NCBI GenBank assembly: GCA_030655015.1
Contig: JAURWJ010000133.1
Coordinates: forward strand, 1 to 42,687
Source of the DNA: Methylotenera sp.
GTDB lineage: Bacteria > Pseudomonadota > Gammaproteobacteria > Burkholderiales > Methylophilaceae
Reading direction: 5' to 3'
Length of the DNA stretch: 42,687 bases
The notes beneath the pieces were generated by a model. That model worked only from the letters and a program-made list of their open reading frames with translations, was not told the origin of the DNA and ran no database searches. Within the stretch, counting starts at the first letter, position 1, and each line of letters opens with the position of its first letter. Below are positions 37,050 through 42,687 of the stretch, one piece after another. Position numbers and translations under genes: made by a program.

Positions 37050-37119
37050 CCCGGATTATCCATTAGCCAGCGTCCTTTCTGTCACACTTCGACCTGTCAC
37101 CCTTCGACAAGCTCAGGGA
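37048..37119. repeat. Composite intergenic repeat (copy 1)
   Basis: Two words occur in order: AACCCGGATTATCCATTAG (37048-37066, overlapping the stop codon of the FlhB-like gene) and CCCTTCGACAAGCTCAGGGA (37100-37119). The same pair, with one base changed in the first word, recurs at 42520-42568. It fills the gap between the convergent FlhB-like gene and fliE. Confidence 0.8.
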
Positions 37120-37138
37120 ACAGCCTAGAGTAAGTGGG

Positions 37139-37501
37139 CTAAACCTGCATATTCATAATGTCGTGGTACGCTGAAACTAATTTGTTTCGCACTTGTATGG
37201 TAGCTTGAAACGAGATGTTGGCTTTTTGCCCTGCAATCATGACATCAGAAAGGCTGACGCTATCATCACCCATGGCAAAGTTTTTGCCTAGTTTTAGCGA
37301 CTCTTGTTGCACTTCGTTTACTTTGTTTAGGGATGCTTTTAAGGCGTCAGCAAAGTCAACTTTGCCGGTAGTTTGTAGTTTTTGTACGCCGATTGATGAA
37401 GCGAGTCCTCCTAACGCCTCAGTTTGAGGGCGCTGTGCCGCCAGTTTCATCTGCGCAAGCATAGATTCTATTCTGCTTGAATCAATTCCACCTGCTTTCA
37501 T
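37139..37501 (-). CDS. fliE: Flagellar hook-basal body protein FliE
   Basis: FliE joins the MS ring to the rod. The 120-residue protein has the family's C-terminal half (FADALKASLNKVNEVQQESLKLGKNFAMGD, then ISFQATIQVRNKLVSAYHDIMNMQV). It is transcribed alone, opposite to fliF, though fliE usually leads the fliFGHIJ operon in the same direction. A GGAG site lies before ATG. The 223-bp divergent region should hold the class II flagellar promoters, but none could be assigned. Confidence 0.94.
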   Translation of the reverse strand: MKAGGIDSSRIESMLAQMKLAAQRPQTEALGGLASSIGVQKLQTTGKVDFADALKASLNKVNEVQQESLKLGKNFAMGDDSVSLSDVMIAGQKANISFQATIQVRNKLVSAYHDIMNMQV

Positions 37502-37724
37502 GGTTGGTCTCCGTAGCTCAAATTAACCTAAAATTTCTCTATGACTAATTTAACACTTTATGCCAAGGCTAAGCCTGCAAATAAACCGATGAAAATTGCT
37601 CTATTCTTAAGTTTGATATTGCTGGACATTGGCATAATGCTATTCAATAGGTCATCAAAGCAATTATTTTGGGTGGCAAGTATTTGGTTAAAGTATTTTA
37701 GGCATAAAAAATTGGAGAAATATA

Positions 37725-39362
37725 ATGGCAGCAGCAACAGGCGCGGTCTTGGCTGGTGGTGGTGCAACGGGCACATTTTCTCAAATGGGGAATAAGTTGC
37801 TATTGGTTGCAGGTATTGCAGCAGTGGTGGCGGTAATGGTGGTGTTTTGGCTTTGGAGTCAGCAGCCTGATTATCGCGTTTTATTTTCTAATTATTCCGA
37901 TAGAGATGGCGGCGCGATTGTGGCAGCGTTAGAAAAAATGAATGTACCCTATAAGTTTTCTGACGGGGGTACGGCAATTTTAGTCCCGGCTTCACAAGTG
38001 CATCAGGCACGTTTAAAGCTCGCTTCAGATGGTTTGCCTAAGGGCGGTAATATTGGTTTTGAGTTGTTAGAGAACCAAAAATTCGGGGTGTCACAATTTG
38101 TAGAGCAAGTGAATTTTCAGCGCGGATTAGAAGGTGAACTAGAGCGTAGTATTCAATCCATTGGTGCGGTAGAAGGCGCGAGAATTCATTTAGCTATTCC
38201 CAAGCCTTCAGTTTTCGCGCGGGATCAACAAAAGCCAACAGCCTCAGTGTTGCTAAATTTACGCTCTGGACGTAGCCTAGATGCACAGCAGGTGAGTGCT
38301 GTTGTGCACTTGGTGGCGAGTAGTGTGCCTAATTTGCCGACCGCGAATGTAACAGTAGTGGATCAAAATGGCAATTTGCTTTCAGATACTTCTAAAAAAA
38401 TGGGTAACAAAAATCTGGACCCGGCACAGCTTAAGTATGTTGAAGATATTCAGCAAAGTATTGCAAAACGGATTGAATCGATCATTACGCCTATAGTTGG
38501 GCTTAAAAATGTGCGTGCAGAAGCGAGTGTGGAAGTTGATTTTTCTACTCAGGAGCAAGCGGCAGAAACCTACAAGCCCAACCAGCAACCGGATGCCGCT
38601 GCCATACGCAGCATGCAAACCAATGAATCACAAACCAGCAATGGTGATGTAGCCGGGGTACCTGGTGCGCTGTCTAATCAGCCGCAGGCCAATGCTACGG
38701 CGCCGATCAATGCCCCTGCTAATTCAGGCGACATAGGTGCAGTTAATACAGCGCCCGTTAATAGTGAAAAAAATCTCACTACCAATTATGAAGTAGATAA
38801 AACCGTAAGTTATACGCAGCAGCCGATGGGTGGCATTAAGCGCTTGAATGTGGCGGTGGTGGTGAATAACATGCAAGTGGTGGATAAGGCGGGTAAAGTG
38901 ACTTACCGTCCGCTGACAGCGGCTGAAAAAACACAAATCAATGACCTTGCAATGCAGGCGATGGGCTTTAATAAAGAGCGTGGTGATTCGCTCACGGTGG
39001 TGAATACTCCCTTTGCTGGTGAACCAAGAGAAGTGTTGCCTGCTGTACCTTTGTGGGAGAATCAGCGCGTGATTGAGTACGGTAAAGATGCGCTACGTTT
39101 TATTGTGGGTATTGTAGTGTTGATGTTGATTTATTTACGTGTGTTGAAGCCTTTAATGGGTAAGCTTACGACGCTTTCAAAACCATCTGTGCCGCAACTT
39201 GAGGCGGCAGATACGGTGGTTAATTTAAGCACCGAGCAGGCAGCGCAGTTAGCCAAGCCCGCTTATGTTCAGAATTTAGAAGCAGCTAAACAGTTGGCAA
39301 AAGATAACCCCAGAATGGTTGCCAATGTTGTTGCAAATTGGACCAATGGAAATGAGTCGTAA
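37725..39362 (+). CDS. fliF: Flagellar MS-ring protein FliF
   Basis: FliF builds the MS ring in the inner membrane. It is 545 residues, the usual length. Two membrane helices (about 26-47 and 446-466) enclose the periplasmic ring-building motifs (QPDYRVLFSNYSDRDGG, LPKGGNIGFELLENQKFGVSQF, RIHLAIPKPSVFARDQQKPTAS). The C-terminal tail that binds FliG is present. It leads fliF-fliG-fliH-fliI; fliG starts 2 bases after its stop codon. Confidence 0.96.
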   Translation: MAAATGAVLAGGGATGTFSQMGNKLLLVAGIAAVVAVMVVFWLWSQQPDYRVLFSNYSDRDGGAIVAALEKMNVPYKFSDGGTAILVPASQVHQARLKLASDGLPKGGNIGFELLENQKFGVSQFVEQVNFQRGLEGELERSIQSIGAVEGARIHLAIPKPSVFARDQQKPTASVLLNLRSGRSLDAQQVSAVVHLVASSVPNLPTANVTVVDQNGNLLSDTSKKMGNKNLDPAQLKYVEDIQQSIAKRIESIITPIVGLKNVRAEASVEVDFSTQEQAAETYKPNQQPDAAAIRSMQTNESQTSNGDVAGVPGALSNQPQANATAPINAPANSGDIGAVNTAPVNSEKNLTTNYEVDKTVSYTQQPMGGIKRLNVAVVVNNMQVVDKAGKVTYRPLTAAEKTQINDLAMQAMGFNKERGDSLTVVNTPFAGEPREVLPAVPLWENQRVIEYGKDALRFIVGIVVLMLIYLRVLKPLMGKLTTLSKPSVPQLEAADTVVNLSTEQAAQLAKPAYVQNLEAAKQLAKDNPRMVANVVANWTNGNES

Positions 39363-39364
39363 CT

Positions 39365-40363
39365 ATGAGTGAGGCAGGGGTAATGCGTAGTGCAGTGCTG
39401 ATGTTGGCGCTTGGCGAAGATGAAGCCGCAGAGGTGATGAAGTTTCTGAGCCCGAAAGAAGTGCAAAAGCTTGGAGCTGCAATGGCTACAATGAAGTCTG
39501 TGGGGCGTGAGCAAGTGGAAACAGCGGTCACTGACTTTCTTACAGAGGCCGGGCTGAGTAGTAATCTTGGCTTGGATTCTGACGAATATATTCGTTCTGT
39601 TTTAAATAAAGCGCTGGGTGAAGATAAAGCCTCTAGTTTATTAAACCGTATTTTGCAAACGCGTGATGCCAGCGGGATTGAAAGCTTAAAGTGGATGGAT
39701 GCGCACACGGTAGCTGAATTTATTAAAAATGAGCACCCACAGATTATTGCAACCATTTTAGTGCATTTAGAGCCAGACCAGGCATCAGAAATTATCGGAC
39801 ATTTTCCAGATCGGATGCGCCAGGATGTCATGTTGCGTATTGCTACGCTTGATGGGGTTAAGCCTGTAGCTTTACGTGAGTTGAATGATGTAATGACCAA
39901 GTTGCTGACAGGTAATGAAAATATCAAAAAACAAACCATGGGCGGTATTAAAGTGGCCGCTGAAATCATGAACTTTATGACAGGTGACAACGAAGCTATC
40001 GTCATGGAGGGCTTGAAGAATTACGATGATGACATGGCGCAGAAGATTATGGATGAGATGTTTGTGTTTGATAACATTATGGATATTGATGATAAAGGCA
40101 TTCAAGTCATGCTAAGAGAGGTGCAATCTGAAACGCTGATTATTGCGCTTAAGGGCACGACTGAAGAAATGCGTGAGAAGATATTTAAAAATATGTCGTC
40201 ACGTGCATCAGAGATGATGCGAGAAGATTTAGAATCCAAAGGCCCTGTCAAATTATCTGAAGTTGAAGCACAGCAGAAACAAATTCTGCAGATTGTGCGC
40301 AGGCTTGCGGATGAAGGTCAAATTCAGTTGGCAGGTAAGGGTGGTGATGATCAATATGTATAA
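39365..40363 (+). CDS. fliG: Flagellar motor switch protein FliG
   Basis: FliG couples the stator to rotor rotation. The 332-residue protein shows the middle-domain EHPQIIATILVHLEPDQASEI segment and the C-terminal domain with its charged helix (ALKGTTEEMREKIFKNMSSRASEMMREDLES). It has the normal length and position between fliF and fliH. A long antisense open frame over it is a coding shadow. Confidence 0.96.
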   Translation: MSEAGVMRSAVLMLALGEDEAAEVMKFLSPKEVQKLGAAMATMKSVGREQVETAVTDFLTEAGLSSNLGLDSDEYIRSVLNKALGEDKASSLLNRILQTRDASGIESLKWMDAHTVAEFIKNEHPQIIATILVHLEPDQASEIIGHFPDRMRQDVMLRIATLDGVKPVALRELNDVMTKLLTGNENIKKQTMGGIKVAAEIMNFMTGDNEAIVMEGLKNYDDDMAQKIMDEMFVFDNIMDIDDKGIQVMLREVQSETLIIALKGTTEEMREKIFKNMSSRASEMMREDLESKGPVKLSEVEAQQKQILQIVRRLADEGQIQLAGKGGDDQYV

Positions 40364-40374
40364 GGCTGCTCAAA

Positions 40375-41046
40375 ATGTCTGACCTGAAGGTGCCTAAAGA
40401 GCAGCAAACGGCCTATGAACGATGGGAGATGTCTTCCTTTTCAGAAGACAATCAAAGCGTCACGGGCGCGCGTAACGGCGCAAGCCCGCTCCAGAAAAAA
40501 AGCACGGCTGTAGAGTCGGAACAAATCACTCAAATTTTTGAAAGCGCACGTAAAGAGGCTTACAGTAAAGGCATGCAGGAAGGTTTTGCTGTGGGTATGG
40601 CAAAGGCAAAAGCGCGTGGGCAAGAAAATCAACAAAGCTTTTTAACGTTAATGAATGCATTTAGTCACGCTTTGGAGCAGTCTGATGAGCAGATTGCCGA
40701 TGATGTTTTATCTTTAGCTTTAGATATTGCAAAGGCAATGTTAAAAGTAAAGATAAGTGTTGATTCGCAGACCTTGTTGCCGGTGGTGTTGGACGCAATC
40801 CATTATCTACCGCATATTCAAAAACCCGCTAGAATTTTAGTGCATCGTGATGATATGCAATTGTTACGAGAGTATATGGCAGATGAAATTGCGAATGACC
40901 ATTGGCAAATACACGAAGACAGCAATGTTGAGCGTGGTGGCTGCCAGGTTGAAACAGGCGCTAATCAGGTTGATGCCACCAATGAAATGCGCTGGAAAAG
41001 AATTACCGAGGCACTGGCACAAAATAATGATTGGTTATTGCCGTGA
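40375..41046 (+). CDS. fliH: Flagellar assembly protein FliH
   Basis: FliH is the peripheral stalk that binds and controls the FliI ATPase. The 223-residue protein has the basic, GxxxA-like helix segment ([25 protein letters not shown]) and a C-terminal domain like the V-ATPase E subunit, ending [14 protein letters not shown]. Its stop codon TGA overlaps a GTG start for fliI (GTGA), consistent with coupled synthesis. Confidence 0.92.
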   Translation: MSDLKVPKEQQTAYERWEMSSFSEDNQSVTGARNGASPLQKKSTAVESEQITQIFESARKEAYSKGMQEGFAVGMAKAKARGQENQQSFLTLMNAFSHALEQSDEQIADDVLSLALDIAKAMLKVKISVDSQTLLPVVLDAIHYLPHIQKPARILVHRDDMQLLREYMADEIANDHWQIHEDSNVERGGCQVETGANQVDATNEMRWKRITEALAQNNDWLLP

Positions 41047-42491
41047 GCCAGCAAGCGATGAAAACTTCAGGTGAGGTAAGGCATAACGTTCATCAGCAAC
41101 GCTGGCATAATCATATTCGTGACTGTAAAGAAATTTTACGTATCGTTGAACCTTTGGAAATTGCTGGACGCATCGTTAAATTAACCGGATTGGTGATGGA
41201 GGCGGTAGGGATTAAATTGCCAATCGGCAGCGCCTGTTTCGTGCCTTTGAGCGAAGGGCATCGAGTTGAAGCTGAAGTGGTTGGTTTTGATGGCGAGCGT
41301 ATGTTGTTGATGCCACAAAGTAGTGTTGAAGGTGTGGTGCCAGGTGCCAAAGTATTTGCTTTAGAAGTGGCAGAAAGCTTGCCTAAGCCCCATCATGGGC
41401 AACCGCCACGCAGACGTGTGACTGATCGGGCACGTCATTTGCCAGTCGGGAACGAGCTGTTGGGCCGCGTGTTAGATGGCGCAGGCAATCCATTAGATAG
41501 CCTGGGACCTATTCGAGCAACACAAAGTGCAGCATTAACCTCGCGGCCAATGAACCCTTTAATGCGCGCTCCCATTGAGGAGGTGTTGGATGTGGGTGTG
41601 CGTGCTATTAATAGTATGCTAACCGTTGGCCGTGGTCAGCGTATGGGTTTGTTTGCAGGTTCAGGCGTAGGTAAAAGTGTGCTATTAGGTATGATGGCGC
41701 GCTATACCACGGCTGATGTGATTGTGGTGGGTTTGATTGGTGAGCGTGGACGTGAGGTGCAGGAGTTTATCGAGCAGATCTTAGGCCCTGAAGGTTTGGC
41801 GCGCTCTGTGGTGGTGGCCGCGCCTGCGGATGCCTCTGCCCTAATGCGTCTGCAAGGTGCCAATTATGCAACGACTATTGCCGAGAACTTTCGTGATCAA
41901 GGTAAAAATGTGTTGTTGATTATGGATTCACTGACACGTTATGCCATGGCGCAGCGTGAAATAGCACTGGCGATTGGTGAGCCGCCCGCGACCAAAGGTT
42001 ACCCGCCCTCAGTATTTGCTAAATTGCCTGCATTGGTGGAGCGTACAGGCAATGGGCTGCGAGGTGAGGGCTCAATTACCGCTTTTTATACGGTATTGAC
42101 GGAAGGGGATGACCAGCAGGATCCTATTGCTGATGCCGCACGTGCAATTTTGGATGGGCATATTGTATTAAGCCGTAGCTTGGCTGAAAGTGGGCATTAT
42201 CCAGCGATTGATATTGAGCAATCGATTAGTCGCGCGATGCATAACATTACTAGCCCCGTTCACCAAAAACTGGCGCAGAAGTTAAAGCAGCTTAACTCGC
42301 GTTACATGCGAAGTGTTGATTTAATTAACGTTGGTGCCTACGAGGCGGGTAGCGATGCCTTGCTGGATTTGGCTATTGCAAGGCATGAAATTATTGAGCA
42401 GTTTTTACAGCAAGATGTGTCGCAACGTGCAGATTGGGATGAGAGCCTTCACTTTTTAGCAGGCGTGTTAGATGGTATACCGCTGAAATAA
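41043..42491 (+). CDS. fliI: Flagellum-specific ATPase FliI
   Basis: FliI is the hexameric export ATPase. From the GTG at 41043 it has 482 residues. The Walker A motif GSGVGKS is at about 206-212, the Walker B region is [23 protein letters not shown], and the ERGREVQEF catalytic segment is intact. GTG 41043 is chosen because it forms a GTGA overlap with the fliH stop codon; TTG 41031 and ATG 41058 are other in-frame options. fliJ would be expected next, but the window instead shows a repeat-filled gap. Confidence 0.95.
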   Translation: MSQQAMKTSGEVRHNVHQQRWHNHIRDCKEILRIVEPLEIAGRIVKLTGLVMEAVGIKLPIGSACFVPLSEGHRVEAEVVGFDGERMLLMPQSSVEGVVPGAKVFALEVAESLPKPHHGQPPRRRVTDRARHLPVGNELLGRVLDGAGNPLDSLGPIRATQSAALTSRPMNPLMRAPIEEVLDVGVRAINSMLTVGRGQRMGLFAGSGVGKSVLLGMMARYTTADVIVVGLIGERGREVQEFIEQILGPEGLARSVVVAAPADASALMRLQGANYATTIAENFRDQGKNVLLIMDSLTRYAMAQREIALAIGEPPATKGYPPSVFAKLPALVERTGNGLRGEGSITAFYTVLTEGDDQQDPIADAARAILDGHIVLSRSLAESGHYPAIDIEQSISRAMHNITSPVHQKLAQKLKQLNSRYMRSVDLINVGAYEAGSDALLDLAIARHEIIEQFLQQDVSQRADWDESLHFLAGVLDGIPLK

Positions 42492-42519
42492 GATGATTGA
42501 AAATTAACGGTGTAACTTA

Positions 42520-42568
42520 AACCCGGATTTTCCATTAGGCGATTTTCCCCCTTCGACAAGCTCAGGGA
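42520..42568. repeat. Composite intergenic repeat (copy 2)
   Basis: AACCCGGATTTTCCATTAG (42520-42538) and CCCTTCGACAAGCTCAGGGA (42549-42568) repeat the pair found at 37048-37119, with a spacer of 10 instead of 33 bases. It lies 29 bp after fliI. Confidence 0.8.
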
Positions 42569-42603
42569 GCGCTACTTGAATGTTAACTTGCCCATTTTGC
42601 GTC

Positions 42604-42663
42604 TTTTTTGTGCAAATTTTCTGTCAATAGAATCACTATTGCCCATAAAATTTGCACAAAAAA
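42604..42663. repeat. Long hairpin repeat at the right end
   Basis: A perfect 17-bp inverted repeat (42604-42620 and 42647-42663) has T-rich and A-rich outer ends. Within its loop a further 6-bp pair (42625-42630, 42636-42641) continues the stem. It can act as a terminator for the fliFGHI transcript in either direction, and its design suggests a mobile palindromic repeat. The remaining 24 bases to the window end show nothing more. Confidence 0.75.
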
Positions 42664-42687
42664 TCCATCAAACTGTGCGGCGTTACC

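Noticed and set aside
37558-37641. Two TTGGCAT words (37562-37568 on the minus strand, 37630-37636 on the plus strand) as sigma-54 promoters for fliE and fliF
   Set aside because: Both have the GG of the -24 box but lack the GC of the -12 box at the required distance.
39286-40005. Antisense open frame of 239 codons over fliF/fliG
   Set aside because: It lies fully opposite strongly conserved flagellar genes, has no ribosome site or family signature, and reads as a coding shadow.

Overview
The window is a chromosomal segment of a flagellated Gram-negative bacterium, most likely a betaproteobacterium of the Methylophilaceae (Methylotenera-like). This placement rests on gene content and order (ilvBNC followed by psd, NarX/NarL-type regulators, the fliC-flaG-fliD-fliS-fliT block), moderate GC, and dispersed intergenic repeats of the CCCTTCGACAAGCTCAGGG type. 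It is inferred, not proven. No tRNA, rRNA, CRISPR array or complete insertion sequence was seen.

Region 1 (1-18220) is mostly housekeeping. It holds rppH; a minus-strand block ilvB-ilvN-ilvC (branched-chain amino acids), a membrane alkaline-phosphatase-superfamily enzyme and psd (phosphatidylethanolamine); serB; then plus-strand sucC-sucD, a periplasmic ankyrin protein, nadE, glnB and a small DUF486 membrane protein. A minus-strand feoA-feoB operon lies behind a clear Fur box. A NarX-like histidine kinase and a NarL-like response regulator close the region.

Region 2 (18221-30540) is the unusual part. After a gap carrying a remnant of a second LuxR-type regulator come, in tight order: a 1274-residue TPR/OGT-like/second-glycosyltransferase protein, a phosphoenolpyruvate mutase fused to a cytidylyltransferase domain, phosphonopyruvate decarboxylase, a class V aminotransferase of the 2-aminoethylphosphonate type, a second cytidylyltransferase, a methyltransferase, and a CDP-alcohol phosphotransferase-like (TagB/TagF-type) protein with TPRs. 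A 138-bp MITE-like element then precedes a two-domain methyltransferase. Together these can be read as a route from PEP to an activated, possibly methylated, phosphonate and its transfer to a glycan.

Region 3 (30541-42687) is flagellar: flagellin (with two tandem sigma-28/FliA-type promoters), flaG and fliD (each with a FliA-type promoter), fliS, fliT, a FliK-like protein, an orphan FlhB C-terminal domain, divergent fliE, and fliF-fliG-fliH-fliI. The OGT-like protein directly upstream of a short flagellin suggests that the phosphonate locus decorates flagellin with a phosphonylated glycan. The layout parallels the phosphodiester-linked flagellin modification of Clostridioides difficile (type A), but with a C-P bond pathway. 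This is the main hypothesis of the report.
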